A stretch of 64,000 nucleotides of DNA from Haloechinothrix alba (GTDB taxonomy: Bacteria; Actinomycetota; Actinomycetes; Mycobacteriales; Pseudonocardiaceae). The stretch covers positions 36,717 to 100,716 of the forward strand of contig NZ_FZNW01000021.1 in assembly GCF_900188115.1 (NCBI RefSeq), read 5' to 3'. Below the pieces are notes generated by a model. That model saw nothing but the letters and a program-made list of their open reading frames with translations, was not told the origin of the DNA and ran no database searches. The position numbers were made by a program, and so were the translations under genes. This document shows, piece by piece, positions 36,136-43,612 of this stretch; position 1 is the first letter of the stretch; the number at the start of each line of letters is the position of its first letter.

Positions 36136-37587
36136 ATGAGCAGCGCCAACGGCATCGTGGCCTACGCAGGCTACGTTCCCCGCTACCGCGTGCAGCGAGA
36201 GGAGATGGCGGCGGGACTGGGTGCGCAGTCCGGTCCCGGAGCGCGCGTGGTCGCGGGCTGCGACGAGGACAGCACCACGATGGGGGTCGAGGCCGCGGCG
36301 GCACTGCTCGCCACGCTGCCGGAGGGAGACCGTGCCCCCGCAGGCGGGCTGTACCTGGCGACAACCTCGCCCGCCTATGCCGACAAGGCCAACGCGGCAG
36401 CCGTGCACGCCGCGCTCGACCTGCCGTCCTCGGCCTTCGCCGCGGACGTCGCGGGTTCGGCCCGATCCGGGATGGCGGCGTGGCGCGCGGCGGCTGCCGA
36501 TGGCGGGATGGCGGTCATGTCCGACGTGCGGCGCGGGCTGCCGGGTTCCGGTGACGAGCGCACCGGTGGGGACGGCGCTGCGGCGTTCCTGTTCGGCGAC
36601 GCGGACCATGCGGTGGCCGAGATCGTCGCGCAGGTCTCCGAGACCGCCGAGATTCTCGATCGCTGGCGCGCACCCGGAGGTGTGGCTGCCGGCCAGTGGG
36701 AGGAGCGGTTCGGTGTGGAGGCCTACCAGCCCCTTGCCGAGCGAGCGGTGCGTGCGGTGACGGATGCCGCGGGCGGCGTCGCGCCCGACCATGCCGTGGT
36801 GGTGTCGCCGAACCCCGGGGTGGCAAAGCGGGTACGCCGGCTCGCCGCCGGTGCCGTCTCGACGACCGGCTCGCCGGTGGGTCACGCGGGTGCCGCCGAT
36901 GTCGGCCTCGGGGTGGCCGATGCGCTCGACCGGGCACAGCCGGGCGACACGATCCTCGTGCTCAGTGTTGCGGACGGGTGCGACGCGCTGATGCTGCGGG
37001 TCACCGACCGGATCGCCGCGGCGCGGCAGCCACATCCGGTGGCCGACCAGCTCACCTGCGGGATCGACGTGCCGTACCCGACCTACCTCGCCTGGCGCGG
37101 GCTGCTCGAGCGCGAACCCCCGCGGCGGCCCGAGCCGGACCGGCCCGCCGGACCGCCGTCGGCACGCGGGGCGCGGTGGAAGTTCGCGTTCACCGGCGCA
37201 CGGTGCCTGCAGTGCGGCTTCGTGCACCTGCCCCCGCAGCGGGTCTGCAAGGGTTGCCGCGCCGTGGACGACATGGTGCCGTGCCCGCTGGCCCGCTCGG
37301 CGGGGACCGTGGCCACCTACACGGTGGACCACCTCGCCTTCTCGCCGTCACCGCCGCTCATCGAGGCCGTGATCGACTTCGACGGCGGCGGGCGCTACAC
37401 GCTGGAGGTCGCCGACGCCGCGCCGGAGACGATCACCGTCGGTACCCGGGTCACGCTCACCTTCCGCATGCTCTACACCTCCCACGGCGTGCACAACTAC
37501 TTCTGGAAAGCACGCGTCGCCGACACGCAGGAACCCGGGTACCGGCAGGCGACGCCCGATGCGAAACGAGGTGCGGATCATGGGTAG
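36136..37587 (+). CDS. HMG-CoA-synthase-like protein fused to a zinc-ribbon/OB-fold (DUF35) domain
   Basis: A 483-residue two-part protein. Residues 1 to about 320 have the thiolase-like fold of the HMG-CoA-synthase family (GIVAYAGYVPRYRVQREEM; CDEDSTTMGVEAA). Residues about 345-475 hold a DUF35 module with the zinc-ribbon pairs CLQC and CKGC, then an OB-fold (YTVDHLAFSPSPPL). The region that should carry the nucleophilic Cys reads DVAGSARSGM with no Cys, so the synthase half may be non-catalytic. GTG 36121 is open, but GGAGGGA spaced to ATG 36136 fixes the start. Its end overlaps the next thiolase by eight bases. Confidence 0.82.
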   Translation: MSSANGIVAYAGYVPRYRVQREEMAAGLGAQSGPGARVVAGCDEDSTTMGVEAAAALLATLPEGDRAPAGGLYLATTSPAYADKANAAAVHAALDLPSSAFAADVAGSARSGMAAWRAAAADGGMAVMSDVRRGLPGSGDERTGGDGAAAFLFGDADHAVAEIVAQVSETAEILDRWRAPGGVAAGQWEERFGVEAYQPLAERAVRAVTDAAGGVAPDHAVVVSPNPGVAKRVRRLAAGAVSTTGSPVGHAGAADVGLGVADALDRAQPGDTILVLSVADGCDALMLRVTDRIAAARQPHPVADQLTCGIDVPYPTYLAWRGLLEREPPRRPEPDRPAGPPSARGARWKFAFTGARCLQCGFVHLPPQRVCKGCRAVDDMVPCPLARSAGTVATYTVDHLAFSPSPPLIEAVIDFDGGGRYTLEVADAAPETITVGTRVTLTFRMLYTSHGVHNYFWKARVADTQEPGYRQATPDAKRGADHG

Positions 37588-38776
37588 CAACGGGATCCGG
37601 GACCGCGTGGCGATCGTGGGGATGGGGTGCACGCGCTTCGGCGAGCACTGGGATTCCTCCGCAGCGGATCTCCTCGTGGACGCGACCGAGGAGCTGTTCG
37701 CCGCGACTCCGGTGGTGAACAAGGACGACGTCGACGCGTACTGGCTGGGCACGCTGGCATCCGGGCAGTCGGGCATGACGCTGAGCACGGCGTTGTGCCC
37801 CGACTACAAACCCGTCACCCGCGTCGAGAACTACTGCGCGACGGGTTCCGAGGCGTTGCGAAACGCGTGTTATGCGGTGGCCTCCGGTGCCTACGACCGT
37901 GCGTTGGCCGTCGGGGTGGAGAAGCTCAAGGACTCCGGATTCTCGGGGCTGGTGCGATCCGATCCTCCTGGGGACGGCACCGCCGCCGAGCTGAGCCTGA
38001 CCGCGCCTGCTGCGTTCTCGTTCCTGGACCCCGCGTACTGCGCACGGTACGGCGTGCACGAGAACGACATGCGGGAGGCGATGACCCACATCGCGTGGAA
38101 GAACCACGCCAACGGCGCGCTCAACCCCAAGGCACAGTTCCGTTCGGGGGTGACGAAGGAACAGGTCGAGCAGGCACAGGTGGTGGCAGGCCGTCTCGGA
38201 GTGCTGGACTGCTCCGGCGTATCGGACGGCGCCGCGGCGGCACTCGTCGTGCCTGCCGAGGAGGCGCATCTGTACACCGATCGGCCGCTGTTCATCAAGG
38301 GATTGTCCCTGGTCGCCGGGGCTGCCGGCGGAGCATCGGACCCGGCCTACGACTTCACCACATTCCCCGAGGTCGTGCACAGCGCGCGGGATGCCTTCGC
38401 GCAGGCGCGAGTAACCGATCCCGCTACCGAGCTGTCGCTGGCCGAGGTGCATGACTGCTTCACACCGACCGAGCTGGTGCTGATGGAGGACCTGGGATTC
38501 GCCGAGCGCGGTCGAGCGTGGAAGGACGTGCTCAACGGTGCCTTCGAGCTGACAGGCAGGCTCCCGGTGAACCCGGACGGCGGCCTCAAGTCGTTCGGCC
38601 ATCCCGTCGGTGCCAGTGGTTTGCGCATGCTGTACGAGTGCTGGCTGCAGTTCCGGGGTGAGGCCGGACAGCGTCAGCTCGACGACCCGCGGTTGGCGGT
38701 GACACACAATCTCGGCGGCAGGCCCGGCAACTGTGTCTCCTTCGTCGCCGTGGTCGGGCCGGATCGCGCGGGTTAG
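37580..38776 (+). CDS. SCP-x/lipid-transfer-type thiolase
   Basis: A 398-residue thiolase of the SCP-x/Ltp type. The first Cys is kept (C86 in VENYCATGSEAL), with EVHDCFTPTEL and KSFGHPVGASG in the second half; the last motif is HNLGGRPGNC where classical thiolases have CxG. This group includes thiolases and retro-aldolases that work with DUF35 partners on steroid side chains. It overlaps the HMGCS-like/DUF35 fusion by eight bases, supporting a complex. GAGGTG ahead of ATG 37580 decides the start over ATG 37559. Confidence 0.87.
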   Translation: MGSNGIRDRVAIVGMGCTRFGEHWDSSAADLLVDATEELFAATPVVNKDDVDAYWLGTLASGQSGMTLSTALCPDYKPVTRVENYCATGSEALRNACYAVASGAYDRALAVGVEKLKDSGFSGLVRSDPPGDGTAAELSLTAPAAFSFLDPAYCARYGVHENDMREAMTHIAWKNHANGALNPKAQFRSGVTKEQVEQAQVVAGRLGVLDCSGVSDGAAAALVVPAEEAHLYTDRPLFIKGLSLVAGAAGGASDPAYDFTTFPEVVHSARDAFAQARVTDPATELSLAEVHDCFTPTELVLMEDLGFAERGRAWKDVLNGAFELTGRLPVNPDGGLKSFGHPVGASGLRMLYECWLQFRGEAGQRQLDDPRLAVTHNLGGRPGNCVSFVAVVGPDRAG

Positions 38777-38780
38777 CGCG

Positions 38781-38799
38781 GTCGGCTTGACGAGCCGAC
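38781..38799 (+). terminator. Short hairpin after the thiolase operon
   Basis: GTCGGCT-tgacg-AGCCGAC starts four bases after the thiolase stop and runs into an A/T-rich stretch, the shape of an intrinsic terminator. It separates the Rieske/thiolase unit from the next promoter island. Confidence 0.5.
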
Positions 38800-38829
38800 G
38801 AAATCTATTTATTATTAATTAAAAAGTAA
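38800..38829. promoter_or_regulatory. A/T-rich island ahead of the SDR-ferredoxin operon
   Basis: AAATCTATTTATTATTAATT continuing AAAAAGTAAC, about 80 bases upstream of the SDR start. It contains the palindrome TTAATTAA and shares AATCTATT with the island at 31419. Confidence 0.5.
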
Positions 38830-38907
38830 CGCATGTCGGTGTGGTGATCCCGGAACGGTAGCCGGATCACACGGCGCACCGGCATGCCAGTAGAGCCGGA
38901 GGATCGA

Positions 38908-39771
38908 TTGGTTGGTGTCAAGGATCGCGTAGTCGTCGTGACGGGCGCGGGTGGCGGCCTGGGGCGTGAGTACGCCATGCTGCTCGCCCGCGAAGGTGCG
39001 CGCGTCGTGGTCAACGATCTCGGAGGTGCCCGTGACGGATCGGGCGAGAGCACCGCGATGGCGGACCAGGTCGTGCGGGAGATCCGGGAAGCAGGCGGCG
39101 ATGCGGTGGCCAGCTACGACAGTGTGGACACCGAGGAGGGCGCGCGGGCGATCATCGGAACGGCCGTGGCCGAGTACGGTGGGGTCCACGGCATCGTGAA
39201 CAACGCCGGCATCCTCCGTGATCGCGCGTTCCACAAGATGACCGCCGAGGACTGGGAAGCCGTGCTACGGGTACACCTGTTCGGTAGCTATCACGTCACC
39301 AGCGCCGCGTGGCCGTACTTCCGGGAGCAGCGGTACGGCCGCGTCGTGATGGCGGCCTCGACGAGCGGGCTGTTCGGCAACTTCGGTCAGGCGAACTACG
39401 GTAGTGCCAAGGCCGGCCTGGTAGGGCTGGTCAACACCCTCGCGATCGAGGGAAGCAAGCACAACATCACCGCCAACGCGGTCGCGCCGATGGCGGCGAC
39501 GCGGATGACGGAGGACGTGGCTCCGCCGGAGATGCTTGCCAAGCTACCGCCGGAGCAGGTGGCACCGCTCGTCGGCTACCTGCTGACCGAGGAGTGCACC
39601 GATACCGGCATGACCTTGGTCGCCGGGGGTGGGACGTACTACCGCGTGCAGCCGTTCCAGTCCGCGGGCCTGCGGTTCGAGCAGACACCGTCCATGGACG
39701 ACGTCGCGGCGCAGTGGCACACGATCACCGACATGACGGACGCGACGCCGGGCGTGAACCCGGTCGGATGA
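38908..39771 (+). CDS. Short-chain dehydrogenase ((3R)-hydroxyacyl-CoA-dehydrogenase/MFE-2-like)
   Basis: An SDR of about 287 residues. TGAGGGLGREYAMLLAREGA and VVVNDLGG match the long-chain 3-hydroxyacyl-CoA dehydrogenase domain of MFE-2/17-beta-HSD4 proteins. NNAG, a Ser in AASTSG and NYGSAK complete the active site. The extended tail (TYYRVQPFQSAGLRF) is family-typical. GGAGG at 38898-38902 is five bases from an in-frame TTG (38908), which gives the usual SDR amino terminus. ATG 38884, eight codons earlier, has no ribosome site but cannot be excluded. Confidence 0.88.
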   Translation: MVGVKDRVVVVTGAGGGLGREYAMLLAREGARVVVNDLGGARDGSGESTAMADQVVREIREAGGDAVASYDSVDTEEGARAIIGTAVAEYGGVHGIVNNAGILRDRAFHKMTAEDWEAVLRVHLFGSYHVTSAAWPYFREQRYGRVVMAASTSGLFGNFGQANYGSAKAGLVGLVNTLAIEGSKHNITANAVAPMAATRMTEDVAPPEMLAKLPPEQVAPLVGYLLTEECTDTGMTLVAGGGTYYRVQPFQSAGLRFEQTPSMDDVAAQWHTITDMTDATPGVNPVG

Positions 39772-39794
39772 GCCGCCGAGTAGCTAAGGAAGCG

Positions 39795-40013
39795 ATGATG
39801 AAGGTCGTAGTGGATTACGGCAAGTGCACCGGTCTGGGAATCTGCGAGTCGCTGGCGCCCGATGTCTTCGAGGTCAATGACGACGGTGAGCTGGAGCTGA
39901 AACAGTCGTCCGTGCCGGAAGGGCAGCTGGAGGACGTGGAGGCGGCCGTCGAGGGTTGTCCCACGGAGGCGCTCCGGCTGGAGCCGGACGACTCGAGCGC
40001 GGACACCGAGTAG
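39795..40013 (+). CDS. Ferredoxin (3Fe-4S type, P450-associated kind)
   Basis: A 72-residue acidic ferredoxin. Cluster cysteines are C11, C17 and C55-Pro56 in CTGLGIC and EGCPTEAL; the CX5C spacing lacks the fourth Cys, as in 3Fe-4S ferredoxins that feed cytochromes P450. It should shuttle electrons from the reductase encoded ten bases downstream to the P450 at 50348 or to the Rieske oxygenase. Two ATGs (39795, 39798) follow AAGGAAGCG. Confidence 0.9.
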   Translation: MMKVVVDYGKCTGLGICESLAPDVFEVNDDGELELKQSSVPEGQLEDVEAAVEGCPTEALRLEPDDSSADTE

Positions 40014-40023
40014 GGGCTCCGGC

Positions 40024-41259
40024 ATGTCGGTGGAGCACCTGGTCGTGGTCGGCGCCTCGCTGGCGGGCCTCCGGGCGGTTGAGGCGGCTCGGAAGGCGGG
40101 GTTCGACGGGCGTATCACGCTGGTGGGGGCGGAGGAGCACCTGCCGTACGACCGTCCCCCGCTGTCCAAGGCTTTCCTGGAGGGTGACCGCCTCGACGGT
40201 GCGCCGGAGATCCCGTTGTTCCGTAGTGGCGAGACCTTCCGCCACGAGCTCGACGTGCACCTGATGCTGGGCGAACCGGCTACCGCGCTGGACCCGGAGC
40301 GCAAGGTGGTGTGCGTCGGGCAGCGGGAAGTGGCGTACGACGCTCTCGTGCTCGCCACCGGTGCCACCGCGCGCGACCTGCCGGGCACTCAGGGCCTGGA
40401 CGGGGTGCACACCCTGCGCACCGTCGATGACGCGGTGGCCGTGCGCGCGGCCTTGGAAGGGGGCGCGCGCACCGTGGTCGTGGGGGCGGGGTTCATCGGG
40501 TCCGAGGTCGCCGCGACGGCGCGGAAACGAGGTCTCGACGTGACGGTGGTCGAGACCCTGCCCACACCGTTGCAGGCGGCGGTCGGCCGCACCATGGGGG
40601 AGATCTGTAGCTCGCTGCACACCCGCAACGCCACCGGGCTGCGGTGCGGAGTCAGCGTCGATTCCGTGGAAGGGCGGGCGCGCGTCGAGCGTGTCGTACT
40701 GTCCGATGGCTCCGTGCTCGATGCGGACCTCGTCGTGGTGGGTATCGGAGCGGCACCGTCGACGGGCTGGCTGGCAGGCTCCGGCCTTGTCGTCGACGAC
40801 GGGATCCACTGTGACGCGACGCTGTGGACCGGTGTGGAGGGAGTCTACGCCGCCGGAGACGTGGCGCGCTGGTACAACCCGTTGTTCGACCGCGCGATGC
40901 GTCTGGAGCACTGGACGAGCGCCGCCGAACAGGGAGCGCGCGCAGCCCGGAACGCGCTCGATCCGCCTACGGCGCGGAGCTACTCCACGGTCCCGTACTT
41001 CTGGTCCGACTGGTACGGAAGCAGGATCCAGTTCGTCGGCGTCGCCGATGCCGACGAACTGGTCATCGTCGACGCCGATCCGGACCCGGGCAGTCGCTGC
41101 GTTGCCCTGTACCGCGCCGGGGATGCGGTGGCCGGAGCGATGACGATCAACGCTCCGACAGAGATCATGAAGTACCGGGGCATGATCGCCAAGAGGGCAT
41201 CGTGGCGGGATGCGCTGTCGTTCGCCGAGAGCCGGCGTGCTGTAGCGGGCGTTTCGTGA
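40024..41259 (+). CDS. NAD(P)H-dependent ferredoxin reductase (FAD)
   Basis: A 411-residue reductase of the putidaredoxin/rubredoxin-reductase type. FAD motif VVGASLAGLRAVEAARKAG, GADPYDRPPLSK-like segment PYDRPPLSKAFL, NAD(P) motif VVGAGFIGSEVA and FAD motif VEGVYAAGDVARW are all present, with the carboxy-terminal dimer domain (SDWYGSRIQFVG). It supplies electrons through the adjacent ferredoxin. Lies ten bases after the ferredoxin gene. Confidence 0.92.
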   Translation: MSVEHLVVVGASLAGLRAVEAARKAGFDGRITLVGAEEHLPYDRPPLSKAFLEGDRLDGAPEIPLFRSGETFRHELDVHLMLGEPATALDPERKVVCVGQREVAYDALVLATGATARDLPGTQGLDGVHTLRTVDDAVAVRAALEGGARTVVVGAGFIGSEVAATARKRGLDVTVVETLPTPLQAAVGRTMGEICSSLHTRNATGLRCGVSVDSVEGRARVERVVLSDGSVLDADLVVVGIGAAPSTGWLAGSGLVVDDGIHCDATLWTGVEGVYAAGDVARWYNPLFDRAMRLEHWTSAAEQGARAARNALDPPTARSYSTVPYFWSDWYGSRIQFVGVADADELVIVDADPDPGSRCVALYRAGDAVAGAMTINAPTEIMKYRGMIAKRASWRDALSFAESRRAVAGVS

Positions 41260-41376
41260 GGAGTGGCCGGAGATGCCGGGTACGTATGTGACGACAGGGG
41301 CGCTCGTGCCGGCGCCGAGCGGCTCGTCGGTCCGCGAGCTCGCAGGCGTTCGGAGGACAGCGGGCAGGGAGCGCGG

Positions 41377-42060
41377 ATGACCGAGTCATCGACGTACGGC
41401 CGGGCGGCCGAGGCGCCTACCGAGAACGGGTCGATCTGGGACCTCGTGGAGGAGGCCAAGGCCGGTGACACGGCTGCCATGGAGGCGCTGTACCGGCTGC
41501 ACGCGGATGCCGTCTTCACCTACATCTACAGCCGTACCGGTGAGCGTCACCGGGCTGAAGACCTGACCAGTGACGTCTTTATCCGTATGTTGAGGCGTAT
41601 CGATTCGCTGACGCACCGGCGCTCGACCTTCCGGGCGTGGCTCATCACGATCGCCCGCAATGCCGTGATGGACGACCAGCGCTCGGCGAACCGGCGATAC
41701 GAGTCGCCCGTTCTCGAGTCCGTCGAGCCGCCGGACGGCTCGGCGGACCCGGCCGAGGTCGTCTGCGAGAGAGAGCTCGCGGGAAGCGTGCGTCGCAGCC
41801 TGACTCACCTGACCGGCGACCAGCAGCGGTGTGTCGAGCTGCGCTTCCTGCGCGGGCTCTCCGTCACGGAGGTCGCCGAGCGGATGAACCGGGACCCGCG
41901 TTCGATATCCGCCCTCCAGCTGCGCGCGTTACGCAAGCTCGAGCGCCTCGTAGCGCGTGAGGGCGTGACGGGTTCCCGTGTCCGGCAGCGGCAGCAACCG
42001 TGCACGGACGACCGGCGATCCGGGCGACGCGGAAAGGGATACGTCCATGCACCTCGCTGA
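41377..42060 (+). CDS. Sigma-70 family (ECF-type) RNA polymerase sigma factor
   Basis: A 227-residue sigma factor. Region 2 is LYRLHADAVFTYIYSRTG with RAEDLTSDVFIRMLRRI, and region 4 is LTGDQQRCVELRFLRGLS with VTEVAERMNRDPRSISALQL; no region 1 or 3 is present, as in ECF factors. No anti-sigma gene is adjacent. The coding end overlaps the following ligase gene by 14 bases, tying it to the catabolic operon. GGGAGCGCGG precedes ATG 41377. It may direct transcription of the local operons, but this is inference. Confidence 0.86.
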   Translation: MTESSTYGRAAEAPTENGSIWDLVEEAKAGDTAAMEALYRLHADAVFTYIYSRTGERHRAEDLTSDVFIRMLRRIDSLTHRRSTFRAWLITIARNAVMDDQRSANRRYESPVLESVEPPDGSADPAEVVCERELAGSVRRSLTHLTGDQQRCVELRFLRGLSVTEVAERMNRDPRSISALQLRALRKLERLVAREGVTGSRVRQRQQPCTDDRRSGRRGKGYVHAPR

Positions 42061-43591
42061 GCATGCGCGGCGGGATCCGGACAGCCTCGCTCTCGTGGTC
42101 GCCGATACCGGCCTGCGTATGACGTACGGCGAGCTCGACGACAGATCCGCCCGGGTGGCGGGGTTGCTCCAGCACGCCGGACTGCGCGAGGGTGACGTGG
42201 TCGCGCTCCTTACCGAGAACTCCGTGCTCAGCGCGGAGGTCTACTGGGCAGCGATGCGGCGGGGCCTGTCGTTCACCCCGGTTGATCACTCGTTGGGCGT
42301 GGAGGAGATCGCCTACGTCATCAACGACAGCGGGGCGCGGGCGCTGTTCATCTCGGAGTCGATGAGCGAGCTCGCCGGCTCCCTGGCGGCGTTGACGCCG
42401 CATGTCGAGGTTCGCTTCGTGCGTGGATCCGGCATCGAACATCACGAGGACTACGAGGGTGCACTGAGTTCGGCTTCCGTCTCGGTCGGCGATACGTGGA
42501 ACGGCTCCGAGCTGGTGTACTCGGCGGGAACGACGGGTCGGCCGAAGGGGGTTCGTCCGCTCGGCGTGTACGGAGCCGCTCCCGATGACCGCGCGGGACC
42601 CGCACGACACATCGCGCCGTGCTGCGGCATCACCGCGAACACGGTCTGCCTGTGCGCGATGCCCCTGTACGAGCCGACATCACTCCAGGCGTTCGTCGCG
42701 GTGCAGATGGCAGGTGGCACGGTCGTCACGCTCGCCGAGCCCTCTGCCGAGGCGGTGCTGGGCGCGATCGGACGTTACCGCGGATCGCACGCCCTGTGCT
42801 CGGTGCGCGTGCTGTCCGAGATGGCCGGGCTCCCACGCGCGACGCGCGCCCGTTATGACCTGTCGAGCCTGACGCTCGTCATCCACACGGCGGCTCCGTG
42901 CCCGGCTGAGGTGAAGCGTGAGCTGCTGGAGTGGCTCGGGCCGATCGTGTGCGAGTTCTACGGTGCAGCGGAAGGCAACGGCCTCACCTTCATCACGGGC
43001 ATGGAGTGGCTACGCAAGCCGGGGTCGGTGGGTCGGAGCGTGCTGGGCACGGTTCGGGTCTGTGACGCCGACGGGCACGAGCTTCCGGAGGGGCGGGTGG
43101 GTCTGGTCTACTTCGACCGGCCGGGCAGGTCCTTCGCGTACAGCAATGCGCCGGAGCTGACACGTTCGGTGATGCACCCGTGGCGGGAGAACTGGACGAC
43201 CATGGGAGACATCGGCTACCTGGAGGACGGTTACCTGTTCCTCGTGGATCGCAAGGAGTTCGCGCTGACCAAGGACGAGGGTGTCGTGTATCCGCGAGAG
43301 GTGGAGGATGTGCTCGCCGAACATCCCGTGATCGCCGATGTCGCCGTCGTGGGGATGCACGATGGGCAGGAACAGCTTCGGCTCAGGGCAGTCATCCGCG
43401 CCGCGGACGGTACGGACGTCGGACCCGTGCTGGCGCGCGAGCTGATCGAGCACGTTTCGGACAGGATCGCGCACTGGAAGGTTCCGGACAAGGTCGACTT
43501 CGTCCGTGAGTTGCCACGCGTGACGACGGGCAAGTTGATCAAGCGCAAGGTCGCGGCACACTACACGGTCATCGACAGTGTGGCTGTATGA
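42047..43591 (+). CDS. Acyl-CoA-ligase-like protein with altered active-site motifs
   Basis: A 514-residue adenylate-forming-family protein, colinear with the ligase at 47895. The phosphate loop is YSAGTTGRPKGV (Ser to Ala). The APLYHTAP segment of the paralogue is MPLYEPTS here, and ISGGVNIYP near the hinge is replaced by LTKDEGVVYP. The carboxy-terminal lysine region TGKLIKRK is kept. It may have changed or reduced ligase activity. GGAAAGG ahead of ATG 42047 sets the start, 14 bases inside the sigma-factor gene. It ends 21 bases before the convergent LuxR gene. Confidence 0.82.
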   Translation: MHLAEHARRDPDSLALVVADTGLRMTYGELDDRSARVAGLLQHAGLREGDVVALLTENSVLSAEVYWAAMRRGLSFTPVDHSLGVEEIAYVINDSGARALFISESMSELAGSLAALTPHVEVRFVRGSGIEHHEDYEGALSSASVSVGDTWNGSELVYSAGTTGRPKGVRPLGVYGAAPDDRAGPARHIAPCCGITANTVCLCAMPLYEPTSLQAFVAVQMAGGTVVTLAEPSAEAVLGAIGRYRGSHALCSVRVLSEMAGLPRATRARYDLSSLTLVIHTAAPCPAEVKRELLEWLGPIVCEFYGAAEGNGLTFITGMEWLRKPGSVGRSVLGTVRVCDADGHELPEGRVGLVYFDRPGRSFAYSNAPELTRSVMHPWRENWTTMGDIGYLEDGYLFLVDRKEFALTKDEGVVYPREVEDVLAEHPVIADVAVVGMHDGQEQLRLRAVIRAADGTDVGPVLARELIEHVSDRIAHWKVPDKVDFVRELPRVTTGKLIKRKVAAHYTVIDSVAV

Positions 43592-43612
43592 CGCCGTCGG
43601 CAGGCGTAGCCG

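Noticed and set aside
43592..43612. Terminator between the convergent ligase-like and LuxR genes
   Set aside because: Only 21 bases separate the stops and no stable hairpin could be drawn.
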